From Cryobacterium sp. MLB-32 (lineage in GTDB: Bacteria; Actinomycetota; Actinomycetes; Actinomycetales; Microbacteriaceae): DNA of 64,000 bases. The DNA lies in NCBI RefSeq assembly GCF_000738085.1, contig NZ_JPRS01000004.1:1-64000 (forward strand), in the 5' to 3' direction. Position 1 is the first letter of the stretch; the number at the start of each line of letters is the position of its first letter. A program made the translations under genes and the position numbers. Under the pieces are notes generated by a model. It did no database searches. It was not told the origin of the DNA and was given only the letters and a program-made list of their open reading frames with translations. Shown here piece after piece: positions 41,750 to 50,925 of the stretch.

Positions 41750-43294
41750 ATGCCAAAAGACACCTTGAAGGTATCGGGCGTGACCTACACCACCGCGAAA
41801 GCCGGTTACTTCGACAAGAGAAAGCTGAGACGTAGCGCGGGGATCTGGGGCCTCTGGGGTCTCGCTGTTGCCGCGGTCATCTCCGGGGATTTCTCCGGCT
41901 GGAACTTCGGCATCGGCTTCGCCGGCTTCGGCGGCATGCTGATCGCCTTCGCCCTGCTCATCGTCATGTATTACGGCATGATCTTCAGCATCGGGGAGAT
42001 GGCCGCCGCCATGCCGCACACCGGAGGGGCGTACTCCTTCGCCCGCGCAGCCATGGGGCCCTGGGGTGGATTCGTCACGGGCCTTGCCGAGACCATTGAA
42101 TATGTCGCCACGACGGCGGTGATCGTTTATTTCTCGGCGTCTTACGCCGATGGAATCACCTCCGAACTCCTGGGATTCTCGCTTCCGGCGTGGGTTTGGT
42201 GGGCACTCCTGTATGCCGCTTTCATTGCGCTCAATGCCGCCGGGGCCGCCATCTCGTTCCGCTTTGCCATCGTTGTGGCCATCATCTCGATCGTTATTCT
42301 GCTCGTGTTTTCGGCCATGGCAGCGTTTTCCGGGCAGTTCAGCTGGGACAACCTGTTCAACATCACCCCGGACGCCGGGCAGACCGCCTTCCTGCCCCAC
42401 GGAGTCATTCCCATTCTGTTCGCGCTTCCGTATGCCATGTGGTTTTTCCTGGGGATCGAGGAGTTGCCGTTGGCCGCCGAGGAGGCGCACGATCCGGTGC
42501 GCGACATTCCGCGCGCCGGGCTGATCGCCCGCACGACGCTGATCGTGACCGGGCTGCTGGTGCTGTTCCTCAATACCGGAGTGGTCGGCGCGGCGGAGAT
42601 CGCCCCGTCGTCGGAGCCGCTCCTCGACGGCTTTCGAGCCATCGTCGGTGACGGTGCCGCCGCGGTGCTGGCACTCTTCGCGCTGATCGGGCTGTTGGCA
42701 TCACTCCAGGGCATCATGTTCGCCTACGGGCGCAACATGTACTCGCTTTCGCGCGCGGGCTATTACCCCAAGTTCCTGTCCCTGACCGGTACCCGTCAGA
42801 CTCCGGCGCTTGCCCTGCTTGTCGGTGCGATCATCGGCTTCGTCGCCCTCGTGCTGGTGGACGCCCTGGGCGGAGCCAGCGGTGTCGCCGGGGCCATTGT
42901 GCTCAATATTGCCGTGTGGGGAGCCGTGATCGCCTACGTGCTCCAGATGGTGTCGTTCCTGATCCTGCGCCGCAAATTCCCGAACGCGAACCGGCCGTAC
43001 CGCAGCCCCTGGGGCGTCCCCGGAGCGGTGATCGCCGGCGTGCTCTCGCTGGCCATCTTCTTCGGATTCTTCATCAACGAACCGGCGAGGCCCGCTATTC
43101 TGGCAATCGCCGTGGTCTACGTGATCATGCTCCTCGGATTCGCCCTGTACGGGCGCAAGCGCCTCGTGCTGTCGCCGGAAGAGGAGTACGCCGTGTCCGG
43201 GGGCCTGCATGGCAACCCGCAGAAGGAGGGCTACGGCGGTGCGGTCGAAGACGAACTTCTCGCACTCGACGGTCGGGACGATCCGCAGGGGTGA
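41750..43294 (+). CDS. APC-superfamily permease, ethanolamine-permease (EAT) type
   Basis: This 514-residue, 12-helix transporter has the EAT-family start SAGIWGLWGLAVAAVISGDF and the signature MYYGMIFSIGEMAAAMPHTG, with ATGGAYSFARAAMGPWGG-like text. The EAT family is known for ethanolamine:proton symport. ATG 41750 follows AAGGAATC. It is divergent from the glnA-like gene, which supports joint regulation and import of the amine used by it. It could instead carry another amine or amino acid. Confidence 0.85.
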   Translation: MPKDTLKVSGVTYTTAKAGYFDKRKLRRSAGIWGLWGLAVAAVISGDFSGWNFGIGFAGFGGMLIAFALLIVMYYGMIFSIGEMAAAMPHTGGAYSFARAAMGPWGGFVTGLAETIEYVATTAVIVYFSASYADGITSELLGFSLPAWVWWALLYAAFIALNAAGAAISFRFAIVVAIISIVILLVFSAMAAFSGQFSWDNLFNITPDAGQTAFLPHGVIPILFALPYAMWFFLGIEELPLAAEEAHDPVRDIPRAGLIARTTLIVTGLLVLFLNTGVVGAAEIAPSSEPLLDGFRAIVGDGAAAVLALFALIGLLASLQGIMFAYGRNMYSLSRAGYYPKFLSLTGTRQTPALALLVGAIIGFVALVLVDALGGASGVAGAIVLNIAVWGAVIAYVLQMVSFLILRRKFPNANRPYRSPWGVPGAVIAGVLSLAIFFGFFINEPARPAILAIAVVYVIMLLGFALYGRKRLVLSPEEEYAVSGGLHGNPQKEGYGGAVEDELLALDGRDDPQG

Positions 43295-43326
43295 CCGTCA
43301 GCGGGCGTGCGACCAGGGGTCGGTAG

Positions 43327-44202
43327 TCAGCTGGTCCGGCAGTGCGTGGTGAGGAATCCGATCTTGTCGATGGAGATCGTCACCGTGGAGCCGTCGCGCA
43401 GGAAGATCGGGGGCTTCCTGCTGTATCCGGCTCCACCCGGGCTTCCCGTGGAGATGAGCGTGCCCGGCATCAGCGTCGAGGTCTTCGACAGGTACGAAAT
43501 GATTTCTGCGACCGTACGAACCATGTCGCCGCTCGACGCATCCTGCAGGATGCGGCCGTCGACGTGCGTGGTCAGCCACACATTCTGCGGGTCGCCGATC
43601 TCGTCAGCGGTGACGACAATCGGCCCGGTCGGTGTGAAGCCGTCGAAGGACTTGCAGCGGGACCACTGTGCCTCGGAGAACTGCAGGTCGCGGGCGGTGA
43701 TGTCGTTGACGATCGTGTAACCGAAGACGTAGTCGAGGGCGTCGTGAACGGACACGTTGCGGGCGGCGGTGCCGATAATTACGCCGAGTTCCGCCTCGTA
43801 GTCGACCTGGGACGTGAGATCGGCCGGCCAGGTGATGGTGGATTCGTGGCCGGTGAGGGAGTTGGGCCACAGGGAGAAGACTGTCGCCGAGGTTTCGAGG
43901 CGCAGACTCAGCTCCGACGAATGGGCGGCGTAGTTGGCGCCGATGGCGATAATCTGCGGTGGGCGCAGGACGGCCGAGGAGTGGCGCAGCGTGTCGATCG
44001 CGGTCAACTCGACGCCCGCCGAAACCGCATTGAAGCTCATCGCCCGCACGCGGTCGATTTCGTGCTCGCCCTTTTCGAGCAGGTCCTGCAAGTCTCGTGG
44101 GGCGTCTTCCATGATCTCGTCAAGGAATAGAGCGTTTTCTCCAAAGGTCACCGCCAAGCGGGGTGTGGACTGGCCGTCTTTTCTCAAATGCGCAAACTTC
44201 AC
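43327..44202 (-). CDS. Fumarylacetoacetate hydrolase-family protein
   Basis: This 291-residue protein has the FAH-fold core: QIIAIGANYAAHSSE, the metal site DYEAELGVIIG, FGYTIVNDITARDLQ, and the C-terminal DGSTVTISIDKIG. FAH-family enzymes cleave C-C bonds in or hydrate intermediates of aromatic degradation; the substrate here is unknown. GTG 44202 is chosen because VKFAHLRKDG is the usual N-terminus and TATCCT (44209-44214) lies 6 nt upstream as a leaderless -10 box; the frame extends further upstream but is not conserved-looking. Confidence 0.88.
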   Translation of the reverse strand: MKFAHLRKDGQSTPRLAVTFGENALFLDEIMEDAPRDLQDLLEKGEHEIDRVRAMSFNAVSAGVELTAIDTLRHSSAVLRPPQIIAIGANYAAHSSELSLRLETSATVFSLWPNSLTGHESTITWPADLTSQVDYEAELGVIIGTAARNVSVHDALDYVFGYTIVNDITARDLQFSEAQWSRCKSFDGFTPTGPIVVTADEIGDPQNVWLTTHVDGRILQDASSGDMVRTVAEIISYLSKTSTLMPGTLISTGSPGGAGYSRKPPIFLRDGSTVTISIDKIGFLTTHCRTS

Positions 44203-44208
44203 CTCTTC

Positions 44209-44214
44209 AGGATA
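44209..44214 (-). promoter_or_regulatory. -10 box TATCCT of leaderless FAH gene
   Basis: TATCCT on the minus strand, 6 nt before GTG 44202. Confidence 0.5.
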
Positions 44215-44269
44215 TCGGCCTGTCCGCCTGCGTCGGGTGTCGGAGTGCCACAACGCGACGACGGCCTGA

Positions 44270-45904
44270 TTAGAGGGGATCCACGGACGGAACCGGCGTG
44301 GCCCCGGCTGCGCGCCAGAGGTGCATGCCCGCGTAACTGCGCCATGGTGCCCACTCGAGGCCCCGGGCGGCGAGTGACCTGGGCTTGGCCGGCAGGCCCA
44401 GATGTGCGGCACCCTGACGGATCGCGAGATCGCTCGTCAGCAGAATATCGGGGCTGCCGAGAACCCTCAAAGCCACGTACCCCGCTGTCCATGGGCCGAT
44501 GCCGGGGAGAGCTGTGAGCCTGGCCTCGAGTTCGGCCCGGGAGTCTCCCCAGGAGATCACGAGGTCGCCGTTGGCGAGTTCTTCGGCAACGCGCAGGATC
44601 GCGGTGACGCGCGCGGCCGGGCCGCGCAACACCTTCCTGCCATCAGCGGCGATGCGTGCGCTGCTCGGGAACAGGAGACGGGGCAGGGCTGTCGTCCCCT
44701 CTCCGAGCGGGGATTCGATACCCGCGGTGGCGAGCGGTTCGCCGAGCGCGCTCGTCAGCCGGGAGAGCGCGGTGCGTGCCGCCGCCACGGACACCTGCTG
44801 TCCGATAAGCGTGCGGAACAGGGTTTCGTGGGGGTCCATACTGCCCGGAACACGAATACCGGGTGTCGCGCGAACCGCGGCCGTCAAGGCCAGATCCGTA
44901 CTCAGGGCCCGATCGATGGACGTGGAGTCAGCATCGAGGTCGAGTAATCGGCGAACCCGGCTCACGAGCGGTGCGAGATCGGCGATGCTGGTCAGGCGGG
45001 CCGTGCAGGTCACCAGCGGGGCGGCATCCGTCCCGGCGAGGGTGAGTCGAACACAGGCCGGCCCGTGGGGGAGCCGGAGCGAGCGGGAATAGGTGTCACC
45101 GGTCGCCGACTCCACGCCGGCGATGGTGCGCGCACCGAGGAATCTCAGCAGGCCGCGGCCATCGAACGGTGCTCTGGCCGGCAGCTGGAGGGTGATCGCC
45201 GTGCCGCCCAAGCCGGGGTCGATCTCGGCCCGGTCCGCGCGCCGACCGCCCGGCGATCGGCGCAGCTCCGTGGGGGTTCGTTCATACACGGCTGCGATCG
45301 TGTCGTTGAACTGTCGAACGCTGCCGAACCCCGCGGCAAAGGCGATATCCGCGATGGAGAGTTTTGTGTGCACGAGCAGCACACGTGCGGTCTGCGCCCG
45401 GTGAGCCCGGGCGAGGGCGAGCGGTCCGGCGCCGAGCTCCGCCACGAGCACCCGGGTGAGATGACGCGGCGTGTAGCCGAGCTGGGCGGCCAGCCCGGGA
45501 ACGCCGTCCCGCTCAAGGGCGCCGTCGGAAATGAGGCGCATGGCGCGGGCGGCAAGGTCATCACTCATATTCCAGGCCGGTGAACCGGGAACGGCGTCGG
45601 GCAGGCAACGCTTGCAGGCTCGTAAGCCCGCCTCATGCGCGGCCGCGGCCGTCAGGAAAAAGGACACATTCGCCGGCTTGGGGGTGGCCGCGGGGCAGCT
45701 GGGACGACAGTAGATTCCGGTGGAGTGCACGCCCGTGATGAATTGGCCGTCGAATCGGGCGTCCCGTGACGACATGGCTCGGTAGCGCTGGGCAAAGACG
45801 GGGTCCGTGAGGTTGGTGCGCTCGGTGGGGTCGGCGCGCTCGGTGCGCACGGCGGGGGCACCGAGCGCGCCGACCGACGATGGAACGGATGCGGTTGTCG
45901 TCAC
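44270..45904 (-). CDS. Ada-AlkA fusion: AraC-type regulator with DNA-3-methyladenine glycosylase
   Basis: This 544-residue protein couples damage sensing and repair. The Ada-type zinc domain has four Cys (STGIYCRPSCP ... CKRC, residues ~62-105). An AraC helix-turn-helix domain follows (SIADIAFAAGFGSVRQFNDT, residues ~135-225). The C-terminal AlkA part shows AlkA_N (residues ~245-320) and the HhH glycosylase with ALPGIGPWTAGYVALR, which removes alkylated bases. A methyl-phosphotriester-triggered activator role is the family's known logic; here there is no Ada methyltransferase domain. GTG 45904; a Met at residue 44 is an alternative start. It is divergent from the GlcD-type gene. Confidence 0.92.
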   Translation of the reverse strand: MTTTASVPSSVGALGAPAVRTERADPTERTNLTDPVFAQRYRAMSSRDARFDGQFITGVHSTGIYCRPSCPAATPKPANVSFFLTAAAAHEAGLRACKRCLPDAVPGSPAWNMSDDLAARAMRLISDGALERDGVPGLAAQLGYTPRHLTRVLVAELGAGPLALARAHRAQTARVLLVHTKLSIADIAFAAGFGSVRQFNDTIAAVYERTPTELRRSPGGRRADRAEIDPGLGGTAITLQLPARAPFDGRGLLRFLGARTIAGVESATGDTYSRSLRLPHGPACVRLTLAGTDAAPLVTCTARLTSIADLAPLVSRVRRLLDLDADSTSIDRALSTDLALTAAVRATPGIRVPGSMDPHETLFRTLIGQQVSVAAARTALSRLTSALGEPLATAGIESPLGEGTTALPRLLFPSSARIAADGRKVLRGPAARVTAILRVAEELANGDLVISWGDSRAELEARLTALPGIGPWTAGYVALRVLGSPDILLTSDLAIRQGAAHLGLPAKPRSLAARGLEWAPWRSYAGMHLWRAAGATPVPSVDPL

Positions 45905-45969
45905 GTTCTGAGCCTGCCACGTCCGGCCTTCTCGTGGTAGCGGAAAACGGACATGGCATCCTCGCTGGG

Positions 45970-45975
45970 TAGTGT
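45970..45975 (+). promoter_or_regulatory. -10 box TAGTGT of leaderless GlcD-type gene
   Basis: TAGTGT plus 6 nt (GGAGGG) before ATG 45982. Confidence 0.5.
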
Positions 45976-45981
45976 GGAGGG

Positions 45982-47376
45982 ATGACTGTTCTGGAACGCC
46001 TGCAGGCGGAATTGGGTGCCATCGTGAGCGTGGACGCGGCGGAACTGGACGCGAGCCGGACGGACAAATCCGGCTGGACCGCCGACGGCACGCCGCTGGC
46101 TGTCGTGCGCGCCGTGACCGTCGAGCACGTCCAGGCCGTGCTGCGCATCGCCACCGAGCACCGTGTGCCGGTGATCACCCGCGGTGCCGGCACCGGCCTG
46201 GCCGGCGGGGCCTGCGGCAGCGCCGGAACAATCGTGCTCAACGTGGCCGGCATGAACCGGATTCTCGAGATCCGGCCGGAGGACGAACTTGCGGTGGTCG
46301 AACCGGGGGTGATCAATCAGCACCTCAACGACGCTCTGGCCGAGCACGGACTGTGGTTCGCGCCGGACCCGGCGAGCAAGGCCATCTCGACCGTGGGCGG
46401 CAACATCGCCACGAATGCCGGTGGGCTGCTGTGTGCCAAGTACGGCGTGACGCGGGACGCGGTGTTGGCCCTCACCGTCGTCCTCGCGGACGGAACGCTG
46501 CTGCGCACGGGGCATCGCACGGTCAAGGGAGTCACCGGCTACGACCTGACGGCACTGCTCACGGGGTCGGAAGGCACGCTCGGTGTCATCGTCGAAGCCA
46601 CCGTGCGGGTGCGCGCGATTCCGCTGGGCACGGTCGTGACCGTGGCGGCCGTCTTTCCGGACGTGACGGTGGCTGCCGGCGCATCCGCTGCCATCACAGC
46701 AGCCCGGCTGCGTCCGGCCGTCATGGAACTCATCGACCCGGTCGCCCTCGGCATCGTCGCTCGGTACCTCGGCCCGAACGGATCGGCTGGGCTCGACCTG
46801 GGGGATGGTGCGTTCCTGCTCGTGCAAACCGACGGTCCAGACGCCCTGGGCGAGGCCGAGCAGGTGGCTGACGTGATGAGGGCGCATGGGGGAGACGTGC
46901 GGCTCTCGACCGATCAGGAATCGGGCGAGCGATTGCTGGCCATTCGACGCATGATGCATCCGGCCCTGGAACAGCACGGCACGGTGCTGATCGAAGACGT
47001 GTCGGTGCCGCGGTCCCGGATGAAGGAGATGTTCGAGGAAATCGCCCGGATCAGTGCGCGCACCGGGGTGGCCATTCCCGTGATCGCCCATGCGGGCGAC
47101 GGCAATCTGCACCCCAACTTCGTGATCCCGCCGGATCCCCACCGGCGCGCCGAGGATCCGCTCGTGCCCGACAACGTATGGGCCGCTGCCGACGAGATGT
47201 TCCGTGCGGCGCTGGCTCTCGGCGGCACCCTGACCGGAGAACACGGTGTGGGCGTGCTCAAGCGGCGCTGGCTGGCCGACGAACTCGGCGATACGAGTTT
47301 CGACCTGCAGCGACGGCTGAAGGCAGTCTTCGACCCGCTCGGCATCCTGAACCCCGGCACGATGTTCGAACAGTGA
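45982..47376 (+). CDS. FAD-linked oxidase, glycolate oxidase GlcD family
   Basis: This 464-residue flavoprotein has the FAD_binding_4 domain (residues ~35-210; TRGAGTGLAGGACGSAGTIV, KAISTVGGNIATNAGG) and an FAD-oxidase C-terminal domain (residues ~220-460; AHAGDGNLHPNFVIPP, GTLTGEHGVGVLKRRWL). Members oxidise glycolate, D-lactate or other 2-hydroxy acids. GlcE/GlcF partners are not adjacent, so it may be a standalone D-lactate or 2-hydroxyacid dehydrogenase. It is divergent from the Ada-AlkA gene. Confidence 0.9.
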   Translation: MTVLERLQAELGAIVSVDAAELDASRTDKSGWTADGTPLAVVRAVTVEHVQAVLRIATEHRVPVITRGAGTGLAGGACGSAGTIVLNVAGMNRILEIRPEDELAVVEPGVINQHLNDALAEHGLWFAPDPASKAISTVGGNIATNAGGLLCAKYGVTRDAVLALTVVLADGTLLRTGHRTVKGVTGYDLTALLTGSEGTLGVIVEATVRVRAIPLGTVVTVAAVFPDVTVAAGASAAITAARLRPAVMELIDPVALGIVARYLGPNGSAGLDLGDGAFLLVQTDGPDALGEAEQVADVMRAHGGDVRLSTDQESGERLLAIRRMMHPALEQHGTVLIEDVSVPRSRMKEMFEEIARISARTGVAIPVIAHAGDGNLHPNFVIPPDPHRRAEDPLVPDNVWAAADEMFRAALALGGTLTGEHGVGVLKRRWLADELGDTSFDLQRRLKAVFDPLGILNPGTMFEQ

Positions 47377-47622
47377 ACGGGAGCCAGGTCGTGGTACTCG
47401 GAGAATGTTGAGGCCTCGGAGCGAACTGAGCGGCCCGAGCAGGTCTCGTGCTTTCGAAAGCGAGCCGTTCAACAGAAACTCGCCGCTTCGGTGGTGTGGC
47501 GATGCCGACGACTCTCCCGATGCGACGAGTTAATGTATCTATATCGTCCAACTTTGTCGGCGTTCGCGCAAGGATGAATTTCTGGCTAGGTGAACTGCCC
47601 CTGTATCCGGTTGGATAGGTCC

Positions 47623-47993
47623 ATGACAGATTTGAATTCCAAGCCCGAAATCGACTTCCCGGAGGCGCAGCGCCCGAACAGCTTGAGATCGACGACATCG
47701 TCGTGGGCGACGGCGCTGAGGCGACGCCCGGTGCCACGGTCGACGTGCACTACCTCGGCGTCGAGTTCGCGTCCGGTGACGAGTTCGACTCATCGTGGAA
47801 CCGCGGCCAGTCCATCAACTTCCCGCTGCGCTCGCTCATTGCCGGCTGGCAGCAGGGTATCCCCGGAATGAAGGTCGGCGGGCGTCGCAAGCTCGTCGTG
47901 CCGCCCCACCTGGCCTATGGACCAGCGGGTTCAGGCCACCGACTGTCAGGTCAGACCCTGATCTTCGTAATCGACCTGCTCGGCGTGAGCTAG
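47623..47993 (+). pseudogene. FKBP-type peptidyl-prolyl isomerase, frameshifted near the start
   Basis: This ~123-residue immunophilin speeds proline isomerisation. ATG 47623 reads TDLNSKPEIDFPE, then frame is lost at about 47662-47666. The next frame carries the FKBP core VHYLGVEFASGDEFDSSWNR, LIAGWQQGIPGMKVGGRRKL, and PPHLAYGPAG to 47993. Restoring one G (GAGGC to GAGGGC) joins them into a family-typical protein. Of the six frameshifts here this is among the best supported, because both halves are recognisable. About 250 bp of spacer precede it; within them GCTTTCGAAAGC (47450-47461) is a perfect 12-bp palindrome. Confidence 0.88.
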
Positions 47994-47999
47994 GAGCGG

Positions 48000-48025
48000 T
48001 CGCCCCGCACGCTCGTGCGGGGCGA
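48000..48025 (+). terminator. Hairpin terminator after the FKBP gene
   Basis: Perfect 11-bp stem (48000-48010 / 48015-48025), loop GCTC, 7 nt after the FKBP stop codon. No T run follows. Confidence 0.75.
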
Positions 48026-48152
48026 GGCGCAATGCCATTAGGGCCACGAGGGCGTCATTCGCGTCGCCCTGGTGGCCCGTTCTGGTGACAAGGCCGCCCG
48101 CAGTTTCGCTGTGGGCCTGTCGCTGTCGCCCTGGTGCGCTGCATAATGTTGC

Positions 48153-48563
48153 ATGATCTCCACCGACATCGCCCGTTTTCTGCAGAAGGCCGGCCTGGTG
48201 TGGCGCCCTGCCTTCGGGGATGCCTTCGGAATCGAACGACCGGGGTTTGAGCACGACATCTTCACGGTCAGCAGTATGGCCATCGAACCCCACGAATTCG
48301 ATACCGGCACCATCCTCGGCTTCAACGGCACGACGGAATGGGCACTCGATTCACTTGCACTTGAGAACGCCCTCTGGTTGCCTCGGGAGGACCAGCTTCG
48401 CGAGATGCTGGGCGAGAGATTCAGCGCCCTCGAGCGCACATCGGGTCTCTTCCGGGTCAAGGTCGACCTCGGAGAAGGCCCCACGCATTTCGACGCCGCC
48501 GAGGCAGCGGATGCCTATGCCGCTGCGGTGCTCGCCGTGCTGCGCGGGGCTCGACCCCGATGA
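48153..48563 (+). CDS. Conserved actinobacterial hypothetical protein
   Basis: This 136-residue soluble protein (ISTDIARFLQKAGLVWRPAF, EWALDSLALENALWLPREDQ, TSGLFRVKVDLGEGPTHFDA) matches a family often mislabelled as a pilus-assembly protein in actinobacteria. I know of no function. Start ATG 48153 has CATAAT (48142-48147) 5 nt upstream, which looks like a leaderless -10 box. It converges on the flavin-oxidase-fold gene 8 bp away. Confidence 0.75.
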   Translation: MISTDIARFLQKAGLVWRPAFGDAFGIERPGFEHDIFTVSSMAIEPHEFDTGTILGFNGTTEWALDSLALENALWLPREDQLREMLGERFSALERTSGLFRVKVDLGEGPTHFDAAEAADAYAAAVLAVLRGARPR

Positions 48564-48571
48564 CGGGTGCG

Positions 48572-48997
48572 TTAGTACCGGTCGGGCTCCGGCCCGAGCT
48601 GGAAGCGTCGTCCCTGCATCTCGGTGGGGATGATTTCCACGTAGATGTATTTCAGCGTCGGGATCAGCGGATGCAGCGGCAGCTGGTCCGCTGTGTCGAT
48701 GTCAGCCTGTTTCTCCAGCACGCTGGCGGTACCTTTGACGACGACGCTCCAGGCCTCGTCGCGGCCCACGCCATCCGTTTCGAAGGCAACCTGGTTGTTG
48801 ATCGTGAGCTCAAGCAGCTTCGTGCCCTCCGCGGTTCGGAAGAGGAGCCGCCGGTCGGTGGCCACGAAGTTCACCGGGAAGATATCGGGAACGCCACCGA
48901 CGCTCACGGCCAGGCGACCGAGGCTGGATGAGAGCAAAGCGTTCCAACTCTCGTCTTCAGTGAGAATACGAATCGGTTTTACATCATCGATGTCCAT
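48572..48997 (-). CDS. Pyridoxamine 5'-phosphate oxidase-fold protein
   Basis: This 141-residue split-barrel protein (residues ~14-120; LSSSLGRLAVSVGGVPDIFP, NFVATDRRLLFRTAEGTK, EAWSVVVKGTASVLEKQA) resembles F420- or FMN-binding pyridoxamine-oxidase-like proteins found widely in actinobacteria. Substrate unknown. Reverse of it is antisense and not a gene. It is convergent with the hypothetical protein at 48153. Confidence 0.85.
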   Translation of the reverse strand: MDIDDVKPIRILTEDESWNALLSSSLGRLAVSVGGVPDIFPVNFVATDRRLLFRTAEGTKLLELTINNQVAFETDGVGRDEAWSVVVKGTASVLEKQADIDTADQLPLHPLIPTLKYIYVEIIPTEMQGRRFQLGPEPDRY

Positions 48998-49062
48998 ATC
49001 TCATCGTGGCATGACCGAACCGTAGGTGGGAACGTGACCCGCTGGTCGCCTGCGGATACTGG

Positions 49063-49076
49063 CCCCAATTCGGGGG
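49063..49076. promoter_or_regulatory. CCCC-AATTC-GGGG inverted repeat upstream of BCCT gene
   Basis: CCCC AATTC GGGGG (49063-49076), 5 bp upstream of TATGAT (49081-49086), a possible -10 box of the BCCT gene. See also 8119 and 54859. Confidence 0.35.
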
Positions 49077-49140
49077 TCGATATGATGTAAACTAATGTGT
49101 TGCCCGCTGGTGACCGAGAATTGTTTGGAAGAAGTTCACC

Positions 49141-50889
49141 GTGAGCGCACCGTCCGAAACCCCTCCCCAGCGACGGGAGAAGAGCCCGACCCGCCGTTTC
49201 GTCGTTCCCGCGCCCCGAGTGTTCTTCCCGGCGCTGGGCATCATCCTCGTCGTCGTGATCGTCGCGATCGTCTTTCCGACGCGAACAGGCACGACGCTCC
49301 AGACGCTGCAAGGCTGGGTCGTGGCCGGCCTCGGCCCGTATTACATCGTGCTGGTTGCCGCCTTCGTGGTTTTCGCCGTCTGGATGGGCGTGAGCCGCTT
49401 CGGTGACATCAAGCTGGGGAAAGACGATGACACCCCCGAGTTCGGGCTGATGTCATGGTTCTCCATGCTTTTCGCCGCGGGTATGGGCATCGGTCTGGTT
49501 TTCTGGGGCATGTCGGAGCCCCTGACGTTCTTCACGAACCCGAAACCGGGTGTGAGCGGAAGCCCGCAGGAACTCGCTGCCGCCGCCATGAACCAGACGT
49601 TCCTGCACTGGGGATTCCACGCCTGGGCGATCTACGCCGTCGTCGGCCTGGCGCTGGCCTACTCGATCCACCGCAAGGGCCGTCCGGTATCAATCCGGTG
49701 GGCGCTGGAGCCTCTGCTGGGCGACCGGGTTCGTGGTCGCCTCGGTGACGCGATCGACGTGATCGCCATCGTTGGAACCCTCTTCGGCGTTGCCACCTCG
49801 CTCGGTCTCGGAGTCAAGCAGATTGCTGCGGGGCTCAGCCACCTCGGCGTCGTGGGCGAGGTCAACAACACTCTGCTCGTGGTCCTGATCATCGTCATTA
49901 CTGCGGTCGCCACCCTGTCTGTCGTCAGTGGCGTGGGCAAGGGCATCAAGTGGCTCTCCAACATCAACCTCGGCATGGCAGGGCTGCTCTTGGTGGCCGT
50001 CCTCCTGCTGGGACCAACGCTGTACCTGCTGCGTGTGCTCGTTGAGTCGATCGGCGGATACTTCCAGAACGTCGTCGGCCTCACCTTCGACGCTGGCTCG
50101 TTCACCGGGCAGGCCGGCATCGACTGGCAGGGTGCCTGGACCATCTTTTACTGGGGCTGGTGGATCTCGTGGGCGCCGTTCGTGGGCGTCTTCATCGCGC
50201 GTATTTCCCGCGGTCGCACGGTGCGCGAGTTCATCGCCGGTGTGCTCCTGGTGCCCACCCTCGTGACCTTCGTCTGGTTCGCCGTCATGGGCGGCAGTGT
50301 CATCAAGCAGGCATGGGCTGGCGACGGCGGTGGACTCTTCGATCCAAAGGTCGGCATCATTCCCGAAAACGTGCTCTTCGACTTCTTGAGTGGTCTTCCG
50401 CTCGGGGGAGTGTTGTCGGTCATCGCAGTTCTGGTCATCGCGATCTTCTTCATCACGTCGGCCGACTCGGGTTCGCTCGTCATCGACATGCTCGCATCGG
50501 GCGGCGACACCAACCCGCCCAAGTGGAGCCGCATCATGTGGGCCGCGCTCGGCGGAATTGTGGCCATCGCCCTGCTCCTGGCTGGCGGGCTCGCCGCACT
50601 GCAGACCGGCGCCATCCTCACGGCCATCCCGGTGAGCCTGGTGATGATCGGTATGTGTATCGCGACCTACAAGGCGTTCCGCGCGGAGCACGAGATTCTG
50701 GTCAGCGCCGAACGTCGCCAGCGCCGCGAAGAACTCGCTCGTCGCATCGGAAAGACGGTGACGGAGCACCTTGAGGAGAACTTCGACGATCACTTCGGTG
50801 ACCAGGTGGACGCCCATGTGGAGGCCGCGATGACCGAAGAGGGCACCCGTCGTCGCCGAGGAATTCTGGGTCGTCGACCCAAGGAGTAG
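49141..50889 (+). CDS. BCCT-family betaine/choline/carnitine transporter
   Basis: This 582-residue transporter of compatible solutes has 12 helices. Marks are AAGMGIGLVFWGMSEPLTFF, FYWGWWISWAPFVGVFIARI (the glycine-betaine signature helix), and ITSADSGSLVIDMLASGG. A charged cytoplasmic C-terminal tail (residues ~525-582, VSAERRQRREELARRIGK ... DDHFGDQ) could be a regulatory, osmosensing domain as in BetP. GTG 49141 has GGAAGAAG upstream. Confidence 0.93.
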   Translation: MSAPSETPPQRREKSPTRRFVVPAPRVFFPALGIILVVVIVAIVFPTRTGTTLQTLQGWVVAGLGPYYIVLVAAFVVFAVWMGVSRFGDIKLGKDDDTPEFGLMSWFSMLFAAGMGIGLVFWGMSEPLTFFTNPKPGVSGSPQELAAAAMNQTFLHWGFHAWAIYAVVGLALAYSIHRKGRPVSIRWALEPLLGDRVRGRLGDAIDVIAIVGTLFGVATSLGLGVKQIAAGLSHLGVVGEVNNTLLVVLIIVITAVATLSVVSGVGKGIKWLSNINLGMAGLLLVAVLLLGPTLYLLRVLVESIGGYFQNVVGLTFDAGSFTGQAGIDWQGAWTIFYWGWWISWAPFVGVFIARISRGRTVREFIAGVLLVPTLVTFVWFAVMGGSVIKQAWAGDGGGLFDPKVGIIPENVLFDFLSGLPLGGVLSVIAVLVIAIFFITSADSGSLVIDMLASGGDTNPPKWSRIMWAALGGIVAIALLLAGGLAALQTGAILTAIPVSLVMIGMCIATYKAFRAEHEILVSAERRQRREELARRIGKTVTEHLEENFDDHFGDQVDAHVEAAMTEEGTRRRRGILGRRPKE

Positions 50890-50925
50890 CGAGAGTGTCG
50901 TGATCGCGTCGGTTCGTCGGCTGGG

